A stretch of DNA of 35,918 bases from Flavobacteriaceae bacterium (lineage in GTDB: Bacteria; Bacteroidota; Bacteroidia; Flavobacteriales; Flavobacteriaceae). The stretch spans positions 1 to 35,918 of the forward strand of contig JAGSHF010000007.1 of NCBI GenBank assembly GCA_023954685.1, in the 5' to 3' direction. The notes below the pieces were generated by a model. The model made no database searches, was not told the DNA's origin, and was given only the letters and a program-made list of their open reading frames with translations. Positions within the stretch are counted from its first letter, which is position 1. Each line of letters begins with the position of its first letter. Made by a program: the position numbers and the translations under genes. Shown piece by piece: positions 1 to 8,982 of this stretch.

Positions 1-204
1 GAAGAAGAAACAGAAACTGATATGAGGAAAGGAAAAGAGCTTGATGAATTGCCTGAAGATTTTCAATCTGGATCTGGAGAAATTCCCAAGAACATACTCA
101 TGCGGAAAGTAGATGATGACCCCTCTTTGTTTTTAACGAAGAAATTCAGGTACCAAATAAAGAAAAAACAAGTAACAGCAGAAAAAACACAAACAGATTG
201 GTAA
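1..204 (+). CDS. C-terminal end of a BatB/BatC-like VWA-TPR protein (partial)
   Basis: The frame is open from the first base, so the gene begins outside the window and the ATG listed at 22 is internal. Only about 67 residues remain. They are polar and end in a pattern (EIPKNILMRKVDDDPSLFL then TKKFRYQ) that I associate with the C-termini of VWA/TPR proteins of the Bat (aerotolerance) operons. Its stop codon overlaps the start of the BatD-like gene by a few bases, so the two are translated as an operon. In this family the VWA protein sits in the inner membrane and is thought to work with BatD in envelope stress or oxygen tolerance. The assignment rests on the short tail and on the neighbour. 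Confidence 0.6.
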   Translation, partial: EEETETDMRKGKELDELPEDFQSGSGEIPKNILMRKVDDDPSLFLTKKFRYQIKKKQVTAEKTQTDW

Positions 205-1547
205 GTAAATTTGGAAAAATAGTATTAGTCGTTTTTATATGCAGCTTCCATAGTTATGGACAGCAATTGATAAGCTATGTTTCTTTAAATCATGAAACGG
301 CATACATTGGTCAACCCGTGCAATTAACGGTTTCGGTTTATACAAATACGTGGTTTACAACTGGTATTGATGTTGGAAATATTCAAGTTGAAGGGGCGCT
401 AACAGTGTATTTTCGATCCGTTTCGAATACTAGAGAATTTAGTGGTAAAAAGTTTGCGGGTGTTGACTTTATTTATAATTTATTTCCAACAAAATCTGGA
501 GAAATATTTGTGCCAGAACTTAAGATAAATGTTGAATCTCCAAAACCTGGTGGTTATAAGGGAATCAAACATGTAGTAAATACAAAAGTAAAAACATTAA
601 ATGTCAACGATGTTCCTACGGGCTATGATCCAAACAATTGGTTGGTGTCTAGTTCCTTGAATATTACAGAACAATGGAATACTACATTGAATACTGTAAA
701 AGTTGGAGATGTGCTACAGCGCAGTATAACAAGATCAGCCGGAGGTACACTCTCTGAATTTATACCCGCGCAACAATGGGATTCTGTAATTGGAGTAAGT
801 ATCTATAATACAAGACCTAAAGTAAATACATTCAAGTCAAAAACCGCGGTATCTGCCAAACGAACCGAAACTGTAAACTATCTTTTTGAAAAGGAAGGTG
901 AAATTGTTTTGCCACAAATTGAATTTATATATTGGAATTATAACAATAAAAGATTCTTTAAAAAAGTAATTGACTCTACGGTTATTACGGTTGCTCCAAA
1001 TGCTGATTTAGAAATGTTGGCTAGTATTAAGAAACGATTAGAAAAAGAGAATCAAGAAACTGAACTCGTTAAAGACCAACCTCTTTTAATTTTAGGGATG
1101 ACACCTAAGCGTTTTGTTATTTGGGTTGTTTTAGGGGTGTTAGGCATTTTTATTTTATTTAAAATCTTAAAATGGATGTACTTTTTTTGTGTAAAAAAGT
1201 ACTCTACCTATATCAATTCAGAATATTACCAATTTAAGAAAGTCCTTCAGGCCATAAAACAAGACAATAACAAAGTGTTTATTGAACAACTTACATTATG
1301 GATGTTGCGTTTAGAATTAAGCGAACAAAGCTTTGATTTTTTCTTAAAAACATATGGTACTGAAAATTTGAAAAGAGAATATAATAGATGTATTGAATTG
1401 ATGTTTAAATCAGAGTCTGGGGATCGCTTTGAAAATAGTAAAGTACTGATGGACGCATTAAAAATTTCTAGGAAATCATATTATCATAATATTCAAAATA
1501 AAGCGATTGAAGTGTTAAAAACAGATTGGTTGAACCCAACTAATTAA
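198..1547 (+). CDS. batD: BatD-like protein (oxygen tolerance / Bat operon)
   Basis: A 449-residue protein with an N-terminal signal peptide (KIVLVVFICSFHSYGQ), a long periplasmic beta-rich region with Ig-like segments (for example VYTNTWFTTGIDVGN), one membrane segment near residues 304-325 (RFVIWVVLGVLGIFILF) and a cytoplasmic helical tail. This order matches the BatD family. The start codon is TTG at 198, overlapping the upstream stop codon by 7 bp; a start there is needed to keep the signal peptide. The downstream gene is convergent and only 6 bp away. BatD proteins are anchored in the inner membrane and are associated with VWA partners and oxidative-stress tolerance, but their biochemical role is not settled. 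At 449 residues it is somewhat shorter than many BatD proteins. Confidence 0.75.
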   Translation: MVSKFGKIVLVVFICSFHSYGQQLISYVSLNHETAYIGQPVQLTVSVYTNTWFTTGIDVGNIQVEGALTVYFRSVSNTREFSGKKFAGVDFIYNLFPTKSGEIFVPELKINVESPKPGGYKGIKHVVNTKVKTLNVNDVPTGYDPNNWLVSSSLNITEQWNTTLNTVKVGDVLQRSITRSAGGTLSEFIPAQQWDSVIGVSIYNTRPKVNTFKSKTAVSAKRTETVNYLFEKEGEIVLPQIEFIYWNYNNKRFFKKVIDSTVITVAPNADLEMLASIKKRLEKENQETELVKDQPLLILGMTPKRFVIWVVLGVLGIFILFKILKWMYFFCVKKYSTYINSEYYQFKKVLQAIKQDNNKVFIEQLTLWMLRLELSEQSFDFFLKTYGTENLKREYNRCIELMFKSESGDRFENSKVLMDALKISRKSYYHNIQNKAIEVLKTDWLNPTN

Positions 1548-1553
1548 TTGATT

Positions 1554-2624
1554 TTAAAAAACTTCTCCTATTCTAAAATAGACACCCCAATCTCCCTTGC
1601 CAACAGCAGCTTCAAGCCCAACATTCATTTTGTTTTTTGGAAAAGCTGCGTATCTGAATCCGGCACCGATACTAGGTAAGATAACCCCATTGTCTGACGT
1701 ATTATCACCATTAAACACTGTTGCAAGTCCAGTGAATCCTACTAGGCCCATTTTCTTCCAAGGATTATATCGATACTCGCCTTGCAAAGCCACAATTTGT
1801 TTACCTCGGTAACGTCCTTGTGTATAGCCTCTTATATCGGTTCCACTCACCACAAACTGTTGGTTAAAGCTCAAATCTCCTAGGCCAACACCAGTATATA
1901 TTCTTGCGGCAATAAGGTCTCTATTATTCTTTAATGAAATATATTTATTATAGTTAAATGTGAACTTATTGAAATTTTCATCATTGCCAAAAAATTCTGG
2001 TGCTGAATCTATTTTTAATTCAGATAGAAAACCGGTTGTAGGATAATAAACACTATCTCTTGTGTCATATGAGAAAATAAGGCCTAAGATATTTAATCTG
2101 TCAATTTGTGTAGTTGCCCCCTCATAATCAACAATGGTCGATCTGTCTAAAAATTGATAGTTGATACCGCCGTAAAAATGTTTAATTATTAGACGTTGCA
2201 ATTCAAATTTAAAATAGAAGGTATCAGAGTTATAATCTAAATACGAATTAATTTCTTCTGAAAAGAGTTGAGAGTTGAAATTTCCTTTACCGCCTACTAA
2301 AATCAAACGGTATTTATCTTCTTTAAAATAGAGTTTATTGAATGCAAAACCACCCCAAGATTCGTTGGTAGTATAAACAGCAGCCATACCTGAAATTGAT
2401 TTTGGCGAAATTGTGTCATTTGCATTGGTTTTATACATGATCATGGGTAATGCACCAAAGACGCCTCCCATTGTACGGTCATAACTAATATAAGGAATTG
2501 GTGAAAATTCTATTTTTTTGACTTTCGTCGTATCCTTTTTTTGTTGACTCTTTTGGGCGTTAACAACATTAGTACTCGTTATTAAGCAAAGTAGCAATAT
2601 TACTAGCGGTTGGAAGTATTTCAT
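1554..2624 (-). CDS. BamA/TamA-family outer-membrane beta-barrel protein without POTRA domains
   Basis: 356 residues with a signal peptide (VILLLCLITSTNVVNAQ), a short basic linker, then an Omp85-type surface-antigen barrel to a C-terminal phenylalanine (RIGEVF). Family marks are the YDTRDSVYYPTTGF strand and the loop-6-like element DIRGYTQGRYRG, where RGY replaces the more usual RGF. There is no room for POTRA repeats between the signal peptide and the barrel, so it is a stand-alone barrel like the BamA/TamA-family proteins common in Bacteroidota rather than the essential BamA. It is expected in the outer membrane; its substrate is unknown. It is convergent with the BatD-like gene (6 bp apart) with no clear terminator between them. 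Confidence 0.8.
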   Translation of the reverse strand: MKYFQPLVILLLCLITSTNVVNAQKSQQKKDTTKVKKIEFSPIPYISYDRTMGGVFGALPMIMYKTNANDTISPKSISGMAAVYTTNESWGGFAFNKLYFKEDKYRLILVGGKGNFNSQLFSEEINSYLDYNSDTFYFKFELQRLIIKHFYGGINYQFLDRSTIVDYEGATTQIDRLNILGLIFSYDTRDSVYYPTTGFLSELKIDSAPEFFGNDENFNKFTFNYNKYISLKNNRDLIAARIYTGVGLGDLSFNQQFVVSGTDIRGYTQGRYRGKQIVALQGEYRYNPWKKMGLVGFTGLATVFNGDNTSDNGVILPSIGAGFRYAAFPKNKMNVGLEAAVGKGDWGVYFRIGEVF

Positions 2625-2798
2625 AGTTCAAAAATACTGTTTTTTATAATATTACAATGTGATATTTCTTTTGAGCAACATTTATTAAAATGGCTCAATT
2701 GCTCTAAAGTAAATATCTTAATCCCCAATGCTTATGGAACCTTCTTGGTCTATTGCATTAGATGCTATGTGTGTTGATGGTAAATACCTGTATAGAGA

Positions 2799-3230
2799 TT
2801 AGCTAGCCTCTACTTTAAAGATTTGCATACCTTCTACCCAATAAATCGAGGACTCATAAAATATTAGTGCTGTTTTAACGATGCGATCTGATTTGTCACG
2901 CGGGGATTTAAATTTAAAACGAGCAACCGAGTTGTTGAAGTTTAAGGTGTGATTGTCGTCTAAATCAAAAGTGTTTGAAGTGAAATAAACCTGATTATTT
3001 TTTATGGTCCAAGTGCCTTTTCCATATTTATTTTCTTCAGGATTTTTCGCCAGCTTTCTGTAAAAATGAAAATTAAAAGTACCATCAGATTTCAAAGAGA
3101 GCTCATACTTAATCTTGCCCCATTCAGAATTAGCGCCTAAATTTAGTTCATATTTGCCTTGTAAACTGGGCGTTTGCGCTATAATAATATGACTTATAGC
3201 GATTGTTGCCATTAAAATTAGTGATTTCAT
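2799..3230 (-). CDS. Small secreted protein of unknown function, lipocalin-like
   Basis: The ORF track starts at 3284, but the first 18 residues do not look like a leader. The internal Met at 3230 gives MKSLILMATIAISHIIIAQ, a typical signal peptide, so I use that start (143 residues). The mature part is beta-rich (QGKYELNLG, SLKSDGTFNFHFY, GKGTWTIKNNQVYF) with repeated G-x-W/K strands, the pattern of small secreted lipocalin-like or copper-resistance NlpE-like domains, but I recognise no family with confidence. It is transcribed divergently from the aminotransferase-like gene, and the 112 bp between them must hold both promoters. Confidence 0.55.
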   Translation of the reverse strand: MKSLILMATIAISHIIIAQTPSLQGKYELNLGANSEWGKIKYELSLKSDGTFNFHFYRKLAKNPEENKYGKGTWTIKNNQVYFTSNTFDLDDNHTLNFNNSVARFKFKSPRDKSDRIVKTALIFYESSIYWVEGMQIFKVEAS

Positions 3231-3342
3231 TTTTTGATTGAATTGTGTTTCATGAATTAGCCACATGAATTGTGCCATAATCATAAAAAAGTGTTAATTA
3301 TCAAATAAATAATTCTGTATCTTTATTCAAACTCCAACCAAA

Positions 3343-4605
3343 ATGAAAAAAAGAACTTTTATCAAAAAATTATCGTTGGCAACGCTAGGAACCCCACTTT
3401 ATGCAAGTGCACTAGCTTCGAGTATTGCAGCAGCTTCAAAAACAACCCCTAAACTACTAGCTGCTGATGATGAGTTTTGGGCCAAAATACGTATGGATTA
3501 CAAGCTAAAACCAGAATATATAAATTTAGAAAGTGGATACTACAATATTATACCCACTCCAACACTGGAAGCCTTACATGAACATATAAATAGGGTTAAT
3601 TATCAAGGGTCTTATTATATGCGCACCGAACAATGGGATAATAAAGATAGAATGGCAAACAAATTAGCCATGCTTCTAGGTAGTACCAAGAAGAATGTGA
3701 TTATTACTCGAAATACTACGGAATCTTTAGACATGGTTATAAAAGGGATGGATTGGTCCCATGGGGATGAAGCGGTTTATGCCGATCAAGATTACGGCGC
3801 AATGAAAATGATGTTTGAGCAAGTAGCACATCGTTATGGAGTAATTAATAAAGTTGTATCGGTGCCCAACCATCCGAAATCTGATGAAGAAATTGTACAA
3901 GTATATGCGGAAGCTATAACTGAAAGGACTAAGTTATTAATGGTGTGTCACATGATAAACATTACTGGCCATATTTTGCCAATAAAAAAAATATGTAAAA
4001 TGGCACATGAAAGAGGTGTTCAGGTCATGGTAGATGGAGCGCACTGCGTTGGTCATTTTCAGTTTAATATTGAAGAGTTAGATTGTGATTATTATGGCTC
4101 TAGTTTGCATAAATGGCTTGCTGTGCCGCTTGGCACTGGAATGCTCTATGTTAATGATAAACATATTGATACGTTATGGCCCGTATTTGCGGAGCATCAG
4201 CGGGAACCTGGAGATATATCTAGGTTGAATCATACAGGAACCTTACCTGTTTATCATGACTTGACGATAGAAAATGCGATTGATTATTATAATATGTTGG
4301 GAGGGGAGCGAAAAGAAGAACGATTGAGGTATTTGCAAGAGTACTGGACAAAACAAGTTAGAGATGTGCCTAATATTATTGTAAATACTCCTGTTGAATC
4401 GGAACGTGCTTGTGGTATTGCTAATGTAGGGATTACCACAATGCAACCAGCAGAGCTAGCAAAACGTTTAATGGATGACTATAAAGTATTTACAGTAGCT
4501 ATAGATTATGCAAATGTAAAAGGATGTAGGATAACGCCGAATGTGTTTACAACCATCGCTGAATTGGACGTATTTGCAAATGCTTTAAAAGAAATGGCAG
4601 CATAA
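3343..4605 (+). CDS. Exported class V aminotransferase-fold PLP enzyme (isopenicillin-N-epimerase-like)
   Basis: 420 residues. The PLP-dependent class V fold is clear: NTTESLDMV near residue 125, the PLP-binding aspartate in VDGAH at 230-234 and the Schiff-base lysine in SSLHKW (Lys257). The N-terminus KKRTFIKKLSLATLG followed by an Ala/Ser-rich hydrophobic stretch resembles a Tat leader with KR in place of RR, so the enzyme probably folds with its cofactor in the cytoplasm and is then exported to the periplasm. The family includes cysteine desulfurases, kynureninases and epimerases; this one is closest in style to the exported isopenicillin-N-epimerase-like group, whose substrates are mostly unknown. 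No partner gene suggests the reaction. A hydrophobic-rich stretch near residue 200 (LLMVCHMINITGH) is part of the fold. Confidence 0.8.
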   Translation: MKKRTFIKKLSLATLGTPLYASALASSIAAASKTTPKLLAADDEFWAKIRMDYKLKPEYINLESGYYNIIPTPTLEALHEHINRVNYQGSYYMRTEQWDNKDRMANKLAMLLGSTKKNVIITRNTTESLDMVIKGMDWSHGDEAVYADQDYGAMKMMFEQVAHRYGVINKVVSVPNHPKSDEEIVQVYAEAITERTKLLMVCHMINITGHILPIKKICKMAHERGVQVMVDGAHCVGHFQFNIEELDCDYYGSSLHKWLAVPLGTGMLYVNDKHIDTLWPVFAEHQREPGDISRLNHTGTLPVYHDLTIENAIDYYNMLGGERKEERLRYLQEYWTKQVRDVPNIIVNTPVESERACGIANVGITTMQPAELAKRLMDDYKVFTVAIDYANVKGCRITPNVFTTIAELDVFANALKEMAA

Positions 4606-4761
4606 GACGAATTGAACACATTGATTTTTCCATTAAACGCAGTAAAAACCCTCTTGATATCTATACAAGATAGCCATGTGGGTTAATTGGAGCAGGCAGC
4701 ATGTGGTAATCTAAAATTTAAGTATTGCGTATTTTAAAAAAACTAACAGTAAAAGCAAAGT

Positions 4762-5238
4762 CTAATTGGCAAAAGGAGGTAATAGGGTATAATGGCCATG
4801 AATACAAAGCCATTTATTTTTGTCTTTCACAAAAATACGAGTCGATTTTCCTTTAGAGGCAAATGGAATACCTTCTGTTGTACCATGATCTGACCAATAA
4901 TAGGTAATCCATGCCACGTCATCTTTTATAGTTACAATGGGGTCAATCATTTCGGTGTGAATATTTTCAGATGTTTTAACCCAATTAGCTACACCTTCAA
5001 TTTCCAGTTTTTTTCCTAGTGTGATCTCGGCGTCATACTCTCCAAATTGAGAAAAATCTGGATGAATATACTGAGCATATGCTTCAATATCTTCATTTTC
5101 TATCGCCGCCCACATCTTATTTAGAGTTGTTTTAATAGCTTCCTTTTCAACCTCTAACTGTTCATTTGTGAGTTGTTGATTCTTGGTTGTACAACTCATA
5201 AAAATCAATAAAAAAAGAAAAGGGAAAATGTGTTTCAT
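4762..5238 (-). CDS. NTF2/SnoaL-like (DUF4440-type) lipoprotein
   Basis: The annotated ORF begins at 5274, overlapping the end of rodA. The internal Met at 5238 gives MKHIFPFLFLLIFMSC, a lipoprotein signal with lipobox FMSC, so I choose it (158 residues). The mature protein starts with a helix (EKEAIKTTLNKMWAAIENEDIEAY) followed by HPDF and strands ending HGHYTLLPP, the cone-shaped SnoaL/NTF2-like arrangement found in DUF4440 proteins. These often bind small ligands or act as accessory domains, and no catalytic set can be assigned here. It follows rodA in the same direction by about 30 bp, so it could be read through from the mre operon, though nothing ties it to cell shape. Confidence 0.7.
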   Translation of the reverse strand: MKHIFPFLFLLIFMSCTTKNQQLTNEQLEVEKEAIKTTLNKMWAAIENEDIEAYAQYIHPDFSQFGEYDAEITLGKKLEIEGVANWVKTSENIHTEMIDPIVTIKDDVAWITYYWSDHGTTEGIPFASKGKSTRIFVKDKNKWLCIHGHYTLLPPFAN

Positions 5239-5267
5239 AAGATTAAAGTGAGATTGCGAAAAAAAAG

Positions 5268-6548
5268 TTACCATTCATTAATTCGGTTAGAATCCAACTT
5301 AACAAAAACAAACAAAAGAATTGTAAAGCCCCAAAGACCGGAACCACCGTAGCTAAAAAAAGGTAACGGAATTCCAATAGTGGGAATTAATCCCATTACC
5401 ATACCAATATTTATCATAAAATGCATGAGAAATATAGAGGCCACACTATATCCATAAACCCTACTGAACTGGGATTTTTGTAATTCAGAAAGGTGTAGAA
5501 TTCTAATAATAAGAAGCACAAAAAGAATCACCACAATACTACTACCAATAAAACCCCATTCTTCTCCAACCGTACTAAAAATGTAATCGGTGTGTTGTTC
5601 CGGTACGAATTTACCAATGGTACGTGTGCCTTCTAAGAACCCTTTTCCAGCAAAACCTCCTGAGCTTATCGCCTTTTCAGATTCATTAAGATTGTATAAT
5701 ATATCGCGCTTCATGGCTTCGAGTTTTGCTGGATCTTTTTCCAATCTTAACCATAAACTAATCCGATCTTGCTGATGTGGTTTCAAAACATTTGAATAGA
5801 AGAAATTAACGCTAAAAGCAAATACAGTTGATATGACTATAATAAAAATCGGCTTTAAAATGTTCTTGTTCTTTTTTTGAATAAAAAAATGGTGAATAAG
5901 AATAAATACGCCAACGATAATAGCTGTGGTAATGACTCCAAATTTCAATGCTGAGATGGATAGTAAAATCACCGCAAATCCTAACAATAAGTATACATGA
6001 GGAATCCCTTCTCTATAAAACACAAAGAAGAACGATGCGTAAACAATGGTACTTCCGGCATCATTTTGAAGTAAAATTAAAAATGCTGGTACAAAAATTA
6101 TTAATGCAGTTTTAATTTGATCATTTACAGATTTAATATTGGTTTGTAGATCGCTAATATATTTTGCTACCGCCAGAGCCGTCGCCATCTTAGCAAATTC
6201 ACTAGGCTGTAAAGTCATACCTCCGATGGCGTACCAGGAAGTGGCACCATTAACAGTTTTACCTATTACAAATAAACCAAGTAAGGACAGAATAGAGGCT
6301 AGGTAAATAACACTAGCGAAGCGTTCGTAAAATTTGGCTTCAATACTTAAAATGAGGATGATTAAAACAAGCGTAAAAAGTATGAATATGAGTTGTTTAC
6401 CAAATGGTTGACTCATATCAAAATAACTGCTTATTTCTCCTGTTGCGGAAGCTGAAAAAATATTAACCCACCCAAAACCAACTAAGAGTAGAAAAAGTAG
6501 TATGGTTATCCAATCAAATTTTAAATTATGGTTACGATCAAGACTCAT
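5268..6548 (-). CDS. rodA: RodA, SEDS-family peptidoglycan glycosyltransferase
   Basis: 426 residues with about ten membrane segments. RodA/FtsW/SpoVE hallmarks are visible: TSWYAIGGMTLQPSEFAK (the W-x-x-x-G-x-x-x-Q-PSE-x-K signature), the extracytoplasmic region with FVPEQHTDYIFSTVGEEWGF, and IPLPFFSYGGSG near the end. RodA polymerises lipid II into glycan strands of the lateral wall and works with the class B transpeptidase PBP2, which is encoded immediately upstream with a 4-bp overlap (stop and start sharing ATGA). It is the last gene of the mreBCD-mrdA-rodA operon. A conserved acidic residue of the family lies in the FVPEQHTD loop region. Confidence 0.95.
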   Translation of the reverse strand: MSLDRNHNLKFDWITILLFLLLVGFGWVNIFSASATGEISSYFDMSQPFGKQLIFILFTLVLIILILSIEAKFYERFASVIYLASILSLLGLFVIGKTVNGATSWYAIGGMTLQPSEFAKMATALAVAKYISDLQTNIKSVNDQIKTALIIFVPAFLILLQNDAGSTIVYASFFFVFYREGIPHVYLLLGFAVILLSISALKFGVITTAIIVGVFILIHHFFIQKKNKNILKPIFIIVISTVFAFSVNFFYSNVLKPHQQDRISLWLRLEKDPAKLEAMKRDILYNLNESEKAISSGGFAGKGFLEGTRTIGKFVPEQHTDYIFSTVGEEWGFIGSSIVVILFVLLIIRILHLSELQKSQFSRVYGYSVASIFLMHFMINIGMVMGLIPTIGIPLPFFSYGGSGLWGFTILLFVFVKLDSNRINEW

Positions 6549-8479
6549 TCTAACTTGTTTAAGGATTGTTTGGCCTTTTTCTCACGTTCATAATCTTCCA
6601 CAAGCAATACCCTTGAATTCGCATTTATGCCAAAGGGTTCTCCGCTAAAGGGTTTCTCATATTCATGCTCCAAAGTACGACTTGTGACCCAAGTCTCAAG
6701 ATCGGTTCGAGTTATGTTACCTTTTATGTATTTTTCAATCATAAGACTTGCAATACGTCCAGCAAATCTAGCACCGAAGTACCCGTTTTCTACGAGGACG
6801 GCAATGGCTATTTTTGGGTTGTCTTTAGGGGCAAAAGCAATGAAAATAGAGTGATCTGTAAGTTGAGTTCTTACACTATCAATTTTGGTGAAGTTTTCTG
6901 CTGTTCCCGTTTTACCACAAATTTCAATCCCCGGGATTTGTAAAAAAGCGGCAGTACCTTTATTGTAAACATCAAAAAGGCCTTGAATAACAGGTTCAAA
7001 ATGACGCTTTTCTATTGTTGTATTGTGAACCGTTGTATACTTTTTATCTAGATTTTGGCCTTCAATGGATTTGATAATATGTGGTGTTAAATAATATCCT
7101 CTATTAGCGATTGCAGCAGTCATATTTGCTAGCTGAATTGGTGTGACCAAAACTTCCCCTTGTCCAATAGCATTAGATAAGGTGGTTGTTGCCTGCCATT
7201 TAAAATCAGGATACCATTTGTCATAATAGGCGCCATCAGGTATATTCCCTTTTTTACCTATGGTTAAATCATAACCTAAATAATTTCCGAGTCCAAAACT
7301 TCTAATATGATTACTCCAAACATCCATAGCATGACTTGCATCATCATATTTTTCTATTGTTTTTCGATATGCCGTGGCAAAATAGGCGTTACAAGATTTT
7401 GAAATTCCTGTATTTAAAACCCGAACACCACCACCACAGTGGCATCCCATTTTTCGACCATTTCTTCCGTAAACATAACCGTGATAACAGGTCACTTTAG
7501 TATTAACATCCAAAACGCCTTCTTGAAGTGCAGTTAACGCTATTAACGCTTTAAAGGGAGATCCTGGTTCATGCATCCGCAAGAGACCTTTATCAATTAA
7601 TGGTAAATGTATGGAGTCGTTATTAAGTTTTGTATAGTTACGGGACCTGGATCTACCTACTAATAAATTTGGATTATATGAAGGGGCAGAAATAAGGCTT
7701 AAAATTTCGCCGCTGGCAGGTTCTATAGCTACGATTCCTCCCACTTTATTTTGCATTAGCAGTTCGCCATATTCTTGTAATTCTGCATCAATAGTAACCG
7801 TTACATCTTTTCCTGCAGTAGGAATGGTGTCAAAAGCACCATTTTTATACGGGCCTAAATCGCGATTAAATCTGTCTTTTTGAATGAATTTAACCCCTTT
7901 TACACCGCGTAATTCGTTTTCGTATGACAACTCAATACCTTGCTTGCCAATTAAATCTCCCATACGGTAATAAGGATCGGCATTAATTTCTTTCTGATTG
8001 GCTTCGGCGATATAACCTAAAACATTAGCTCCAATGGTAGTTTGATAATCTCTAAGGGATCTTTTTTGAATATAGAAGCCTTCAAATTTGTGCATCTTTT
8101 CAGATAAAACAGCGTAATTTTCTTTAGATAAATGCGCTAAGAAAACTTGTGCTATTCTAGGAGAGTACCGGTAATTTCTGTTGTATTTTTTTATAAAATC
8201 TTCTTTGCTGATTTTTAGTAATCCGCAAAACTCCAAAGTATCTAAAGGTTTTACTTCACGCGGAATTATCATCACATCATAGGAAGGTTGATTGGCGACT
8301 AATAGTTTTCCTTTTCTATCATAAACATAGCCTCGTTTAGGATAATGAAAGACTTTTCTAATGGCATTGTCTTCGTATATGTTATAAGCTTCACTGCTAT
8401 AAACTTGAAGATAAAACAATCGAATTATAAATACGATACCAACTAAAAGCACTACTGAAAAGAGTAGAAGTTTTCTCAT
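6545..8479 (-). CDS. mrdA: Penicillin-binding protein 2 (class B transpeptidase of elongation)
   Basis: 644 residues: a membrane anchor (LLLFSVVLLVGIVFIIRLFYLQV), the dimerisation/pedestal region, and a transpeptidase domain with all three motifs: SPFK (catalytic Ser307, Lys310), SCN (362-364) and KTG (523-525). It cross-links lateral-wall peptidoglycan with RodA, encoded next with overlap. Between the first two motifs is a Cys/His cluster (CYHGYVYG at 331 and CHCGGG at 346-351), which resembles the metal-binding site described for some Gram-negative PBP2 proteins. It overlaps mreD by 4 bp. A C-terminal extension of about 60 residues follows the transpeptidase domain and ends in a charged tail. 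Confidence 0.95.
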   Translation of the reverse strand: MRKLLLFSVVLLVGIVFIIRLFYLQVYSSEAYNIYEDNAIRKVFHYPKRGYVYDRKGKLLVANQPSYDVMIIPREVKPLDTLEFCGLLKISKEDFIKKYNRNYRYSPRIAQVFLAHLSKENYAVLSEKMHKFEGFYIQKRSLRDYQTTIGANVLGYIAEANQKEINADPYYRMGDLIGKQGIELSYENELRGVKGVKFIQKDRFNRDLGPYKNGAFDTIPTAGKDVTVTIDAELQEYGELLMQNKVGGIVAIEPASGEILSLISAPSYNPNLLVGRSRSRNYTKLNNDSIHLPLIDKGLLRMHEPGSPFKALIALTALQEGVLDVNTKVTCYHGYVYGRNGRKMGCHCGGGVRVLNTGISKSCNAYFATAYRKTIEKYDDASHAMDVWSNHIRSFGLGNYLGYDLTIGKKGNIPDGAYYDKWYPDFKWQATTTLSNAIGQGEVLVTPIQLANMTAAIANRGYYLTPHIIKSIEGQNLDKKYTTVHNTTIEKRHFEPVIQGLFDVYNKGTAAFLQIPGIEICGKTGTAENFTKIDSVRTQLTDHSIFIAFAPKDNPKIAIAVLVENGYFGARFAGRIASLMIEKYIKGNITRTDLETWVTSRTLEHEYEKPFSGEPFGINANSRVLLVEDYEREKKAKQSLNKLE

Positions 8480-8982
8480 TTATTTTTTCTGCTAAATAAA
8501 ACGGTTATTAAAAGACAAAGTAATAAGGTAAAGACTCCTGAGAATAACGATTTTTTTAGGATCAAAAGTATTTTAGTACTGTTAAAAATTTCAAGACTAA
8601 ACAATATGATATGATGAACAATAATTAAAATAGAAAAATAGGTGAGGCGCTGTCCAAATTCTGTTAAACTAAATTTTATGGTTTGATAATCATAACTAGT
8701 TCCAAATGCAAATTTTAAAACAACAGGTCTCATGTAGGCGATAGTAACACATGCGGCTGCATGTACACCGCCTGAATCTGAAAATAAATCAACCCCTAAT
8801 CCCAGCAAAAAACTTATAAAAATGAAAAGCATTCTGTTATTTTTTGCAGGATAAAGCAAAATGAACAAAATGTATAAATAGGGATTGATGTACCCTAAAA
8901 AGTTAATATTATTGAGTACAATAGCTTGAACTAAAATTAAAACAATGAACCTTACGATATGTAGTGAAATAACATTATTCAT
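8476..8982 (-). CDS. mreD: MreD, rod-shape-determining membrane protein
   Basis: 168 residues, almost wholly hydrophobic, with about five membrane segments. A proline and glycine pattern early in the protein (LGYINPYLYILFILLYPAKNNR) and the LGLGVDLFSDSGGVHAAA segment match MreD. MreD links MreC to the RodA/PBP2 synthase. It sits between mreC (8-bp overlap) and mrdA (4-bp overlap), the standard order. Sequence identity in this family is low, so position in the operon supports the call as much as the sequence does. Confidence 0.9.
   Translation of the reverse strand: MNNVISLHIVRFIVLILVQAIVLNNINFLGYINPYLYILFILLYPAKNNRMLFIFISFLLGLGVDLFSDSGGVHAAACVTIAYMRPVVLKFAFGTSYDYQTIKFSLTEFGQRLTYFSILIIVHHIILFSLEIFNSTKILLILKKSLFSGVFTLLLCLLITVLFSRKNK

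Noticed and set aside
4648-4686. Possible terminator hairpin (AACCC...GGGTT) after the PLP enzyme gene
   Set aside because: The stem is short, the loop is long with internal pairing, and no T-run follows.
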